Below are positions 1 to 7,222 of a stretch of DNA of 64,000 nt, one piece after another. The notes under the pieces are model-generated. The model saw only the letters and a list, made by a program, of their open reading frames with translations. It was not told the DNA's origin and searched no databases. Source of the stretch: Bradyrhizobium sp. WSM3983 (GTDB lineage Bacteria > Pseudomonadota > Alphaproteobacteria > Rhizobiales > Xanthobacteraceae). Numbering within the stretch: position 1 is the first letter of the stretch; the number at the start of each line of letters is the position of its first letter. The translations under genes and the position numbers were made by a program. The DNA lies in assembly GCF_000473045.1 (NCBI RefSeq), contig NZ_AXAY01000034.1, positions 37,365-101,364 of the forward strand, read 5' to 3'.

Positions 1-91
1 GCGCGCTCTCGATCCGGTGCTTGCCAATATAGCACCAGGGGCACACCACGTCGGAGACGACATCGATCTGGAGCGGTTTTAGGGTGCTCAT
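1..91 (-). CDS. DsbA-family (FrnE-like) oxidoreductase, 5' part only
   Basis: Only the first 30 codons lie in the window; the gene runs off the left edge. The N-terminus reads MSTLKPLQIDVVSDVVCPWC followed by YIGKHRIE. The CPWC motif after a short beta strand and the following Y-I-G-K are typical of the FrnE/2-hydroxychromene-2-carboxylate isomerase branch of the thioredoxin-fold DsbA family, which act as cytoplasmic thiol oxidoreductases or glutathione-dependent isomerases. No signal peptide is seen. The exact substrate cannot be inferred from a fragment. Confidence 0.85.
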   Translation of the reverse strand, partial: MSTLKPLQIDVVSDVVCPWCYIGKHRIESA

Positions 92-170
92 GGGGCGCCT
101 CCTTATGGTGCAGGGTTCGCCCAAACATAAGCCGAACCCGCCCCGAGGCAAGGGTGCTAGGTCAAGGATG

Positions 171-992
171 CTAGGTCATGGCCGCGGCCATCTGTTTCAG
201 CCACCCGCCGGTGCGCTCGTCGGCCGGAAAGAACGTCTCCAGCGCGAGCTCTGACAGGGTGATGTCGACGGGCGTACCGAACACCATGGTCGTAGAGAAG
301 AAACTTAGTATCTCTCCCTCATGACGCAGCTTGAAGGGGATCGCGACATTGTCGGTCGACAGCGGTCCCGAGCGCGCCGGAATGGGATAGCTCTTGAGGT
401 CATTGTAGAGCTTGATCAGCTCGGGATCGGCCGTCGCCTCGCATTGCCGGTGCAGCCGCTCGAGCAGATGCGCGCACCACTCCGCAAGATTGACGGTGCG
501 GGGCGCCAGCCCCTCGGGATGAAAGGCGAGCCGCAACACGTTGAGGGGCTGGCCGAGCAGCCGCTCGGGAATGCCGGCGAGCAGCGGTGCCACCATGCGG
601 TTGGCGGAGACCAGGTTCCAGTGCCGGTCATAGGCCAGCGCCGGATTGGGCTCGTGCGCCTTGAGGACGAGGTCGATCGCCTGGCGAGCTGATTTCAAGG
701 CGGGATCCTCCAGCGGACGCTGCGGAAAGGCCGGCGCGTAGCCGGCCGCGACCAGCAGCACATTGCGTTCGCGCAAGGGCACGTCGAGGCGCTCGGCGAG
801 CCTCAGCACCACCTCGCGCGACGGCGCGGCGCGGCCGGTTTCGACGAAACTCAGATGCCGCGCGGAAATCTCGGCCTCGCCCGCGAGATCGAGCTGGCTC
901 ATGCGGCGGCGCTGCCGCCATTCGCGCAAATGATCGCCGATATGGATCGGCTGGCTGCGTTCGGCCTGTGCCGTGGATGCATGTGCGTTCAT
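171..992 (-). CDS. XRE-family regulator with MmyB-like C-terminal domain
   Basis: Predicted 273-aa cytoplasmic DNA-binding regulator. Residues about 15-75 form a helix-turn-helix of the Cro/CI type (LREWRQRRRMSQLDLAGEAEIS, then RHLSFVETGRAAPSREVV). The remainder matches the MmyB-like ligand-binding domain that follows XRE domains in many actinobacterial and proteobacterial regulators (LAYDRHWNLVSANRM, and PLSTDNVAIPFKLRH near the end). A longer reading from an ATG 11 codons upstream is possible; MNAHAS is preferred because the extension is unlike the family. It is divergent from two small genes at 1094-1771, which it may control. The ligand is unknown. Confidence 0.85.
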   Translation of the reverse strand: MNAHASTAQAERSQPIHIGDHLREWRQRRRMSQLDLAGEAEISARHLSFVETGRAAPSREVVLRLAERLDVPLRERNVLLVAAGYAPAFPQRPLEDPALKSARQAIDLVLKAHEPNPALAYDRHWNLVSANRMVAPLLAGIPERLLGQPLNVLRLAFHPEGLAPRTVNLAEWCAHLLERLHRQCEATADPELIKLYNDLKSYPIPARSGPLSTDNVAIPFKLRHEGEILSFFSTTMVFGTPVDITLSELALETFFPADERTGGWLKQMAAAMT

Positions 993-1093
993 GGTCGGAA
1001 ATCTACCACGCACATTTCGCCCCATCCATTACCCCCGAGGTAATCGAATTGGGGCTTTGACCGGCGCATCTTCCGTCACGACAGGAGATGACC

Positions 1094-1336
1094 ATGATCG
1101 TGCTGCTGCTCTACCGCTCTCTCGCCGACCACATCCTGCCTCGAATCGTTTCTTGGGCCGTGACGTTCGCGACCCGGATGCTGGCACGCGGGCTCAACAT
1201 GCCCGAGCCGCTGGTGCATTCGACCGGCGACTATGTCGTCGCGCAGGTCACGGCCTTCGAGCACAGCGTCGGCAGAAGCCTCTGCCCATTTCGCCTCGCC
1301 CGACTGCTCCGCGCCTGGTGGCGTGGATTGCATTGA
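1094..1336 (+). CDS. Small hypothetical protein, 80 aa
   Basis: An 80-residue frame with an AGGAG ribosome site at 1083-1087 placed six bases before the second ATG (1094), which I choose over the overlapping ATG at 1088. Third codon positions are strongly G/C, as in real genes here, through most of the frame. The N-terminal half is hydrophobic (MIVLLLYRSLADHILPRIVS) and could lie at the membrane; the Arg/Trp-rich C-terminus (LLRAWWRGLH) is less convincing and could reflect a truncated or shifted end. It lies 36 bp before the membrane gene at 1373 and is divergent from the XRE regulator. I do not recognise a family. Confidence 0.5.
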   Translation: MIVLLLYRSLADHILPRIVSWAVTFATRMLARGLNMPEPLVHSTGDYVVAQVTAFEHSVGRSLCPFRLARLLRAWWRGLH

Positions 1337-1372
1337 GTTCACCCCAAGCCAACCCAACCATGGAGACCTCTG

Positions 1373-1771
1373 ATGATCGACGCATCCACTTTTTTGCGCC
1401 GTGCCCTGCTCGCCGACGCCGTGTTCAGCGGTGTCGCCGCGCTCGGCCTCACCTTCGGCGCCGGCGCGTTCGCGACTTTGTTCAACCTGCCTGAAGCGCT
1501 GTTGCGCGAGACCGGCCTGTTCCTGATCGCCTACACCGCACTGGTCGGCTGGCTCGCCTCGCGCACAGCGGTGCCGAAGCCACTCGTGCTCCTGGTCGTG
1601 GTCGGCAACGCGGCCTGGACGGTGGGCAGCATCGCGCTGCTGTTCTCGGGCGCAGTATTGCCGAACCTCGCCGGCGAGCTGATGGTCGTGGCGCAGGCGA
1701 TCGCCACCGGCGTGTTCGCCGAGTTGCAATATGTGGGCTTGCGGAAGAGCGGGAGCGTCGTGGCGGCGTGA
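1373..1771 (+). CDS. Four-helix membrane protein of unknown function
   Basis: A 132-aa protein with about four hydrophobic segments (roughly residues 9-32, 42-62, 68-92 and 98-120). The first helix carries the ADAVFSGVAALGLTFGAGAF stretch, and charged residues are confined to loops. A GGAGA ribosome site precedes the ATG by about seven bases. It probably shares a transcript with the small gene just upstream and is divergent from the XRE regulator. No catalytic motif can be seen. It resembles the many small inner-membrane proteins in Bradyrhizobium that lack an assigned role. Confidence 0.75.
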   Translation: MIDASTFLRRALLADAVFSGVAALGLTFGAGAFATLFNLPEALLRETGLFLIAYTALVGWLASRTAVPKPLVLLVVVGNAAWTVGSIALLFSGAVLPNLAGELMVVAQAIATGVFAELQYVGLRKSGSVVAA

Positions 1772-1787
1772 AGTTGCTGGGTACCCG

Positions 1788-1808
1788 ATGCCCCGCTTTG
1801 CGGGGCAT
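1788..1808. repeat. Short perfect hairpin between convergent genes
   Basis: ATGCCCCGC-TTT-GCGGGGCAT, a perfect 9-bp stem with a 3-base loop, lies between the ends of the converging genes at 1771 and 1838. It has no clear T-run, so it could be a degenerate member of the genome's palindromic repeats (compare the 'gcggggaatgacgg' end of the element near 34540) or a bidirectional stop signal. Confidence 0.55.
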
Positions 1809-1837
1809 GACGGCGGAGCCAAAGGCAAAAGCGCGGG

Positions 1838-2407
1838 TTACACCCGCGCGCGGCCGCTCGCCTTGGCAACGGCATGACCGTTGAGCTTCTTCTTTTTGGC
1901 AGCCTTTGCGCCCTTGGCGCCCGCCTTCTGCGCCTTGCGCTCCGCGCGCGCCTTCACCTTGGCGCGTTCGGCGCGGGCCTCGGCGCGCTGCTTCTTGCGC
2001 TTGGCTTCACAGGAGGGGCACTTGCAGCCGATCGGCTTCAGATAGGCTTTGAAGTAGTCGGTGCCATAATCGTAGTTGATCTCGTCGCCTGGCTCGATGT
2101 TCTTGATGGCGCGGATGAACACCTTGCGCTCGCGCGGACGCACGTCGGATTCCGCGTTGGGCCGGCAGGAATGGTTGATGTAGCGGGCCACGTTCTTGCG
2201 CACCGAGCCGTCGATGGTCCAGCGGCCGTTGAGCTCGAACAGATATTTGTTCTCGATGTCGTCCTGCTCAGGAATGCGGCAGTCCAGGATCGGTCCAAAA
2301 TAACGGATGATCCGGGTGCCCTTCTTGATCGGCATGGTGGCGAAGAGGCCAAGTCCGGTCTTGGAACGGCCGACGCGATAGGATTTGCTGGAAGCGATGA
2401 CTGGCAT
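1838..2407 (-). CDS. SET-domain protein (lysine methyltransferase-like) with basic tail
   Basis: A 189-aa protein. Residues about 10-125 form a SET domain: GLGLFATMPIKKGTRIIRYFG at the N-terminus, the hallmark YINHSCRPNAE (S-adenosylmethionine binding and pseudoknot), then GDEINYDYG. A cysteine cluster GCKCPSC follows, as in the post-SET zinc site of eukaryotic enzymes. Residues about 135-189 are almost entirely Lys, Ala and Arg, like histone-H1-type tails. SET enzymes transfer methyl groups from SAM to protein lysines; in bacteria the target is usually unknown. The ATG at 2407 is chosen; an upstream TTG adds two residues. It is transcribed alone toward the hairpin at 1788. Confidence 0.88.
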   Translation of the reverse strand: MPVIASSKSYRVGRSKTGLGLFATMPIKKGTRIIRYFGPILDCRIPEQDDIENKYLFELNGRWTIDGSVRKNVARYINHSCRPNAESDVRPRERKVFIRAIKNIEPGDEINYDYGTDYFKAYLKPIGCKCPSCEAKRKKQRAEARAERAKVKARAERKAQKAGAKGAKAAKKKKLNGHAVAKASGRARV

Positions 2408-2616
2408 GATCAAGTGTAACGAGGACGCGAACCGGGCTACATGAGCCCAAGCGAAGCCGCTCTTCTAGAACGATTCCGCGCCGATGTCAGGTCTATCCAG
2501 ACCGTGTTTGAACCTTGCCCACAGTGAAGATGTGCAAAGCCACGAGTTCCACGGAGGCGTCAACGCCAGAGCACGGTAAAGGTTGCGGACGTTTCGTTCA
2601 GGTGCTTGCCGCTCGT

Positions 2617-3342
2617 TCAGGTGCTTGGCGGTTTTCCCGCCACTGTCGACTTCAGGATCGCTTCCAGAAGCTGCTCGGCCGTCGTGCCATCAGGCAGCCG
2701 TTCCAGAATATCCTCGAGCCGCCCGTCGAGCAGCAGCATGGTGAAGCCGTGCACCATCGACCACGCCCGTGCGATCGCAGCGCCCTGCTCGATGGTCAGC
2801 GTGTTGCCGCTGATCGGCTCCTGCCGCATCGCGCCGATGGCGTTGGCAAGTCCGGCAAACGAGGATTCCGCGGCCTCGTGCAGCGAGGGCCTGGAATAGT
2901 CCAGCCGCTCGGTGCGGAACATCAGGCCGTACATGCCGGGATGGGCCTGGGCATAGGCGACGTAAGCTTTGGGCCGCGCCAGCGCCCGTTCCAGCGGCGA
3001 GGTGACCGCGTCGCATGCGGACGCCATCGCGGCGTTGAACTGGCGGAAACCGATCGCGGCGAGCTCGCTGACGAGCCCGGTGAGATCGCCGAAATGATGG
3101 GTCGGGGCCGCATGCGAGACGCCAGCCTCGCGCGCCACCGCGCGCAGCGTCAGGCCGGCGAGCCCGTCGCGCTCCAGTACCCGTTCGGCCGCCTGCAGCA
3201 GCGCCTCGCGCAAGGCGCCGTGGTGATAGGGCGTCTCGGTCTTCGCGCTCGCCGGACCGCGCGCCGGGCGAGATGCCGGCAGTGTCTTCTTCGGGGGGCG
3301 CGAGAGGCGCGCCGTTTCGTTCCTGGTGTCGGTCTTGCCCAT
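2617..3342 (-). CDS. TetR-family regulator (WHG-type C-terminal domain)
   Basis: A 241-aa repressor-like protein. After a basic, Pro-rich leader of about 35 residues comes the TetR helix-turn-helix: ALLQAAERVLERDGLAGLTL, then RAVAREAGVSHAAPTHHFGD (about residues 45-90). The C-terminal part, with MVHGFTMLLLDGRLE, matches the WHG domain group. It is divergent from the carotenoid oxygenase gene. A 19-bp palindrome in front of that gene, nearly repeated in front of the 5541 gene, is the probable binding site. The inducer is not known; an apocarotenoid or other hydrophobic compound would fit the neighbours, but that is inference. Confidence 0.88.
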   Translation of the reverse strand: MGKTDTRNETARLSRPPKKTLPASRPARGPASAKTETPYHHGALREALLQAAERVLERDGLAGLTLRAVAREAGVSHAAPTHHFGDLTGLVSELAAIGFRQFNAAMASACDAVTSPLERALARPKAYVAYAQAHPGMYGLMFRTERLDYSRPSLHEAAESSFAGLANAIGAMRQEPISGNTLTIEQGAAIARAWSMVHGFTMLLLDGRLEDILERLPDGTTAEQLLEAILKSTVAGKPPST

Positions 3343-3385
3343 TTACAAGCTATATGCCGCAATATTGACAGTGTAAAGATTTCAC

Positions 3386-3414
3386 TTGACGGAAGCCGTG
3401 CTTGGCTCTATCTC
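3386..3414 (+). promoter_or_regulatory. Sigma-70-type promoter of the carotenoid oxygenase gene
   Basis: TTGACG (3386-3391), a 17-base spacer and TATCTC (3409-3414) form a reasonable -35/-10 pair; transcription would start near 3420 inside the operator. The block from 3365 to 3390 is repeated almost exactly at 5454-5479 before the second transcription unit. Confidence 0.6.
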
Positions 3415-3433
3415 ATCTTTACGATGTAAAGAT
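3415..3433. promoter_or_regulatory. TetR operator 1 (perfect palindrome)
   Basis: ATCTTTAC-GAT-GTAAAGAT is a perfect 8-bp inverted repeat with a 3-bp centre. It directly follows the -10 box and ends just before the AAGGAGGG ribosome site. A second half-site (GTGTAAAGATTT) lies at 3371-3382 on the regulator's side, which would allow autoregulation. The site's position, overlapping the expected transcription start, suits repression. Confidence 0.7.
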
Positions 3434-3448
3434 AAGGAGGGATGCGCC

Positions 3449-4846
3449 GTGCAGCAGCATGCGACCGCCGAGCGCCGCAATAATATCGCACCGATTCCGT
3501 TCGAGGCAGACGCGCCTGTCCTCAAGATCGTCGGCGAATTGCCGCGCGAGCTGAACGGCACGCTCTATCGCAACGGCCCCAATCCGCAGTTCGAATCCCC
3601 AGGCGCGCACTGGTTCGTCGGCGACGGCATGCTGCACGCCTTTCATCTTGAGGAGGGGCGCGCTTCCTACCGCAACCGTTGGGTCCGCACGCCGAAATGG
3701 CTGGCCGAGCACGATGCCGGCCGCGCACTGTTCGGCGGCTTCGGCCGCAAGCTGCCGGATGCGCCCGCCAACCTCACCGACGGCGGCGTCGCCAACACCA
3801 ACATCGTCTTCCATGCCGGCAAGCTGCTCGCGCTGGAAGAGGGACATCTGCCGACCGAAATCGAGCCGGGCACGCTCGCGACCCGCGGCTATTGCAACTA
3901 TCAGGGCCGCGTCGCCGGCAGCTTCACCGCACATCCGAAGATCGATCCCGTCACGGGCGATCTGGTGTTTTTCGGCTACAATGCGGCGGGACCGCTGACA
4001 TCTGCCCTCTCCTACGGATCGATCGACGCGTCCGGAAAAGCCACGCGCTTCGAGCGCTTCGAGGCGCCCTATGCCAGCATGGTGCACGACTTCATCGTCA
4101 CCGAGAACCATGTGCTGTTTCCGATCCTCCCCATTACAGGCAGCATGAATCGCGCGATGAAGGGCAAGCCGCCCTATGCATGGGAGCCCGAGAAAGGCGC
4201 CTATGTCGGCGTGATGAAACGGAACGGATCGAGCAAGGACATCGTCTGGTTCCGCGGCGAGACCTGCTATGTCTTCCACGTCATGAATGCCTGGGAGGAC
4301 GGCGAGCGGATCATCGCCGACGTCATGCAGTTCGAGGAAGCGCCGCTGTTTCCGCATCCCGACGGCCGGCCGACGAATCCCGAGAAATCGTTTGCGCGCC
4401 ATTGCCGTTGGACCTTCGATCTCGCCGGCAACACCGACAGTTTCCAGCAAACATATTTGGACGATCTCACCGGGGAATTCCCGCGGGTCGACGACCGCCG
4501 TGCCGGCTTGAAAAGCCGTCACGGCTGGTACGCCTGCGCCAATCCGAAGGCGCCGATGTTCGGCGCGCTGTCCGGCATCGTCCATGTCGACGGCATGGGC
4601 AAGCGCCTCGGCCAGTATCTGCTGCCAACGGGCGACACTATCTCCGAGCCTGTCTTCGTCGAGCGATCGAAGGAGGCGCCCGAAGGTGACGGCTGGCTGC
4701 TGGCGGTGATCTGGCGCGCGCGGGAAAACCGCAGCGACCTCGCCGTGTTCAACGCCACCGACATCGAGGCCGGCCCCGCCGCGCTGGTCCAGCTCGGCCA
4801 TCGCGTGCCCGACGGCTTTCACGGCAATTGGGTGGGAGCGCAGTAG
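3449..4846 (+). CDS. Carotenoid cleavage oxygenase family protein
   Basis: A 465-aa non-haem iron dioxygenase of the RPE65/carotenoid oxygenase family, which splits double bonds of carotenoids, apocarotenoids or stilbene-like lignin products. Family signatures: LNGTLYRNGPNPQF near the start, HWFVGDGMLHAF, and the iron-ligand histidines in FTAHPKID, MVHDFIVTENH, CYVFHVMNAWEDG and the C-terminal DGFHGNW. I start at the GTG at 3449 because AAGGAGGG at 3434-3441 sits seven bases upstream; the open frame reaches further 5' to a TTG inside the promoter. It is followed by a MAPEG-family gene and probably repressed by the divergent TetR protein. Confidence 0.93.
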   Translation: MQQHATAERRNNIAPIPFEADAPVLKIVGELPRELNGTLYRNGPNPQFESPGAHWFVGDGMLHAFHLEEGRASYRNRWVRTPKWLAEHDAGRALFGGFGRKLPDAPANLTDGGVANTNIVFHAGKLLALEEGHLPTEIEPGTLATRGYCNYQGRVAGSFTAHPKIDPVTGDLVFFGYNAAGPLTSALSYGSIDASGKATRFERFEAPYASMVHDFIVTENHVLFPILPITGSMNRAMKGKPPYAWEPEKGAYVGVMKRNGSSKDIVWFRGETCYVFHVMNAWEDGERIIADVMQFEEAPLFPHPDGRPTNPEKSFARHCRWTFDLAGNTDSFQQTYLDDLTGEFPRVDDRRAGLKSRHGWYACANPKAPMFGALSGIVHVDGMGKRLGQYLLPTGDTISEPVFVERSKEAPEGDGWLLAVIWRARENRSDLAVFNATDIEAGPAALVQLGHRVPDGFHGNWVGAQ

Positions 4847-4858
4847 CTTCCTGTCCTT

Positions 4859-4964
4859 GTCATTTCCGGGGCGCGCCACTTGGCGCGAGCCCGGAATCTA
4901 TCGAGCCGCAGAGACCGTCTCACGATGGATTCCGGGTTCGCACTGACGTGCGCCCCGGAATGAC
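4859..4964. repeat. Palindromic intergenic repeat ('ccggaatgac' family)
   Basis: Starts gtcatttccggggcgcgcc and ends gcgccccggaatgac, with an internal pair of gcccggaatc / ggattccgggttcgc. The same arrangement recurs at 18719-18820. Elements like this are abundant between genes in Bradyrhizobium. It folds into a double hairpin and lies between the oxygenase and MAPEG genes. Confidence 0.75.
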
Positions 4965-4982
4965 GGCAAGAGGAGACTTCGC

Positions 4983-5465
4983 ATGCACGTCCCCACGATC
5001 ACGGCGAACTATCTCGCCATCCTCGCGCTGATCTACGCTGCGCTTGCGCTGCAAGTCATCCGGCTGCGGCGGAGCAGCGGGGCCCCGTTCAACGACGGCG
5101 GCAACGAAGGCCTGCGTAGCGCGATCCGCGCCCATGGCAATTTCATGGAATACGTCCCCATCATCGCGCTGATGGTGGCGTTTCTCGAAATGTCCGGCGC
5201 GTCGCCATTGCGCATTCATCTGCTGATGGGCGCGCTCGTGCTGTCGCGGCTGCTGCATCCGCTCGGCATGTACGCGACGCCCGGCTCGCTGCGGTTCGTG
5301 ATCTGCCGCGGCGGCAGCATCTTCCTGACCATCGGCCTTCTGATCTCTTGCGCGCTGACCATCCTGTCGCGCCTGCCCTGGGCCGCCGTCGTCGACGAGT
5401 TGGCAGATCAAGCCATTGCGACAATTGAGTTTTTACAGGTCATTCACGTAATTTTGACACTGTAA
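4983..5465 (+). CDS. MAPEG-family membrane protein
   Basis: A 160-aa protein with four predicted membrane helices (about residues 8-26, 57-75, 80-98, 108-135). The motif RSAIRAHGNFMEYVPI is diagnostic for MAPEG proteins (membrane-associated proteins in eicosanoid and glutathione metabolism), which bind glutathione and conjugate or isomerise lipophilic electrophiles. An AGAGGAG ribosome site lies 6-7 bases before the ATG. The gene follows the carotenoid oxygenase and could handle reactive products from it (inference). Its last codons and stop codon lie inside the second TetR-type promoter block (5454-5479), so the C-terminus VILTL is encoded by regulatory DNA. Confidence 0.9.
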   Translation: MHVPTITANYLAILALIYAALALQVIRLRRSSGAPFNDGGNEGLRSAIRAHGNFMEYVPIIALMVAFLEMSGASPLRIHLLMGALVLSRLLHPLGMYATPGSLRFVICRGGSIFLTIGLLISCALTILSRLPWAAVVDELADQAIATIEFLQVIHVILTL

Positions 5466-5474
5466 AGATTTCGC

Positions 5475-5521
5475 TTGACCCGGCGCCGACCCCGAACTAT
5501 CAATCTTGACATCGTAAAGAT
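5475..5521 (+). promoter_or_regulatory. Second TetR-controlled promoter and operator
   Basis: TTGACC (5475-5480), 17 bases, TATCAA (5498-5503), then ATCTTGAC-ATC-GTAAAGAT at 5503-5521. The operator matches the palindrome at 3415 in the right arm and in seven of eight bases of the left arm, and sits at the same place relative to the -10 box. The upstream 26-bp block (5454-5479) differs from 3365-3390 at only two positions. The two promoters look like copies of each other. Confidence 0.65.
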
Positions 5522-5540
5522 TGGTTCGAGCGAGGCGACC

Positions 5541-6116
5541 ATGACGATCTTCCTGATCCTTGCCCCCTACGGCGTCTACACCTTCCTGATGTTCATGACC
5601 TCGGCCACGATCAGCGTGTTCGCGGCCTGCGCCATCTGCCTCGTCACGATCGCGATCGATGTTGCTTGCGGTCGCTCGGTGAAGATCCTGGCCACGGGCT
5701 CGGCGATCCTGTTCGCAGGCATCGGCCTCTACCTTGCGCTGCGCGACCCCTCGCTCAGCGCGCTCGGCGTCAAGCTCTCGGTCGATATCGGCATCTTCAT
5801 CATCTCGCTCGGCTCGATGCTGGCGCGCCGGCCCTTCACGCTGCAATACGCGATCGAATCCGTCCCGGCCGAGACCGCGGGCATGCCCGGCTTCCTCACC
5901 GCCAATTACATCATCACCGCCGCATGGACAGTGGCCGCTCTGCTGATGATGGCCGCCAACATCGTGCTGCTCTACTTCCCGGGCCTGCCGGTCTGGCTGG
6001 GCCTCGCGGTCGCCTTCGCCGCCCGCAACAGCGCGATCTATTTCACCAAATGGTATCCTGAATATCGCCAGATCAAGTATGGTGCGCCGGCTGGCGCGCT
6101 GCCCAAAGCCCAGTGA
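5541..6116 (+). CDS. Polytopic membrane protein of unknown function
   Basis: A 191-aa inner-membrane protein with about six hydrophobic helices (MTIFLILAPYGVYTFLMFMT at the start; others near residues 25-42, 50-65, 75-92, 118-140, 145-165). An ATG follows the TetR-type operator by 20 bases; upstream frames read into the operator and are not used. The ending FTKWYPEYRQIKYG is distinctive but I cannot assign a family. It is followed after 13 bp by a YciB-like gene, so the two are probably co-transcribed and co-regulated with the carotenoid oxygenase. Confidence 0.8.
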   Translation: MTIFLILAPYGVYTFLMFMTSATISVFAACAICLVTIAIDVACGRSVKILATGSAILFAGIGLYLALRDPSLSALGVKLSVDIGIFIISLGSMLARRPFTLQYAIESVPAETAGMPGFLTANYIITAAWTVAALLMMAANIVLLYFPGLPVWLGLAVAFAARNSAIYFTKWYPEYRQIKYGAPAGALPKAQ

Positions 6117-6129
6117 GACAGGACCGACA

Positions 6130-6684
6130 ATGAAGGACGTATTCGCCCGCCTCGTCTCCGACTTCCTGTCTGCCATCGTCTTCCTGGTGATCTATCTCGT
6201 CACCGACAACGTCATCCTGGCGACGTCGGTGGCGATTGCCGGCGCGATCGCGCAGGTGATCTATGCCCGCGTCAAGGGGCGCGAGCTCGGCTACATGACC
6301 TATGCCAGCGTCGCGCTCGTCATCGTTCTCGGCACTGTCACGCTGCTGACCAACGATCCCCGCTTCATGCTGGCCAAGCCTGCGGTCGCGCATTTCGCGA
6401 TCGGCGCGATCATGCTCAAGCGCGGCTGGATGCTGCGCTACATGCCGCCGCTCGTGGTCGAGACCGCGCCTGAATACGTCACCGCTGCCGGCTATGCCTG
6501 GGCCGCGCTGATGTTCGTTCTCGGAGCCGGCACCATTGCGGTCGCCGCCACCGGCGATCTGAAGCTGTGGGCGTTCTACATCTCGGCGGTTGCGGGCGGC
6601 GCCAAGGCCCTCGCCTTTGCCGTGCAGTACGTGGTGTTCAGGCTCGTCGTCACCAGCCGCCGGCGCGCCGCCGCCCGCGCCTGA
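6130..6684 (+). CDS. YciB/IspZ-like intracellular septation family membrane protein
   Basis: A 184-aa protein with about five membrane helices. The N-terminus LVSDFLSAIVFLVIYLVTDN and the YARVKGRELGYMTYASVALV segment resemble the YciB/IspZ family, inner-membrane proteins linked to envelope synthesis and septation, though similarity to the core family is partial. MKDVFA is taken as the start. It forms a two-gene unit with 5541-6116 behind the second TetR-type promoter, an unusual setting for a septation gene. It may be a diverged paralogue with another role. Confidence 0.6.
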   Translation: MKDVFARLVSDFLSAIVFLVIYLVTDNVILATSVAIAGAIAQVIYARVKGRELGYMTYASVALVIVLGTVTLLTNDPRFMLAKPAVAHFAIGAIMLKRGWMLRYMPPLVVETAPEYVTAAGYAWAALMFVLGAGTIAVAATGDLKLWAFYISAVAGGAKALAFAVQYVVFRLVVTSRRRAAARA

Positions 6685-6793
6685 ATGCCGCCCGAGGGGG
6701 CGTTAGGCAGCGGCTTCAAGTTGCGCTATAGGCTCGGCCCAGGACGGGTTGCGGATCATCGCAGCCCGCCGGGACATTGTTCGGGAGACGCGA

Positions 6794-7090
6794 ATGGCCG
6801 TGGACGGCAACTGGAATCTGACCATGACGACCCCGATGGGCGAGCGCCAGGCGACGCTGAGCTTGAAGGAAGCGGGCGGCGCGCTCACGGGCACCCAGGG
6901 CGCTGACGGCAATACCGCCGAGATTTTCGACGGCACCGTCAGCGGCGACGCCGTCAACTGGAAGGTCTCGATCACCAATCCGATGCCGTTGACGCTCGAG
7001 TTCATCGGAACGGTTTCCGGCGACAGCATGAGCGGCGAGATGGGCATCGGCCCGATGGGCAGCTTCCCGTTCACGGGGGCAAGGGCTTGA
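6794..7090 (+). CDS. Small beta-rich hypothetical protein, 98 aa
   Basis: Reads MAVDGNWNLTMTTPMGERQA and continues with alternating hydrophobic and polar strands and three glycine-rich turns (GALTGTQGADGN, GTVSGDAVNW, GTVSGDSMSGEM). The repeated G-T-V-S-G-D units, 25-30 residues apart, suggest a small beta barrel or meander. No signal peptide. It is transcribed after the YciB-like gene with a 109-bp gap and precedes a palindromic repeat. The function is unknown; similar short proteins occur widely in Bradyrhizobium. Confidence 0.72.
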   Translation: MAVDGNWNLTMTTPMGERQATLSLKEAGGALTGTQGADGNTAEIFDGTVSGDAVNWKVSITNPMPLTLEFIGTVSGDSMSGEMGIGPMGSFPFTGARA

Positions 7091-7103
7091 GCGCGTCTCT
7101 CTT

Positions 7104-7213
7104 GTCCCGGACGCGGTGCAGCATGTAACGCTGCTCCGCAAAGCCGGGACCCATGCCGCCACAATGGACCCCGAATCAGCAGCGCAGCATTTCATGCTGC
7201 GCGGCGTCCGGGG
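7104..7213. repeat. Palindromic intergenic element between convergent genes
   Basis: Contains gtcccggacgc near 7104 and gcgtccgggga near 7213 as outer arms, with inner pairs gcagc..gctgc and agcgcagcat..atgctgcgc. It lies between the ends of the small gene (7090) and fumarase (7223), so it may also stop transcription from both sides. It is a different sequence family from the element at 4859. Confidence 0.6.
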
Positions 7214-7222
7214 AAAGTAGCC

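Noticed and set aside
3419..4879. 486-codon minus-strand frame opposite the carotenoid oxygenase
   Set aside because: The oxygenase has family motifs and a strong ribosome site; the antisense frame has neither.
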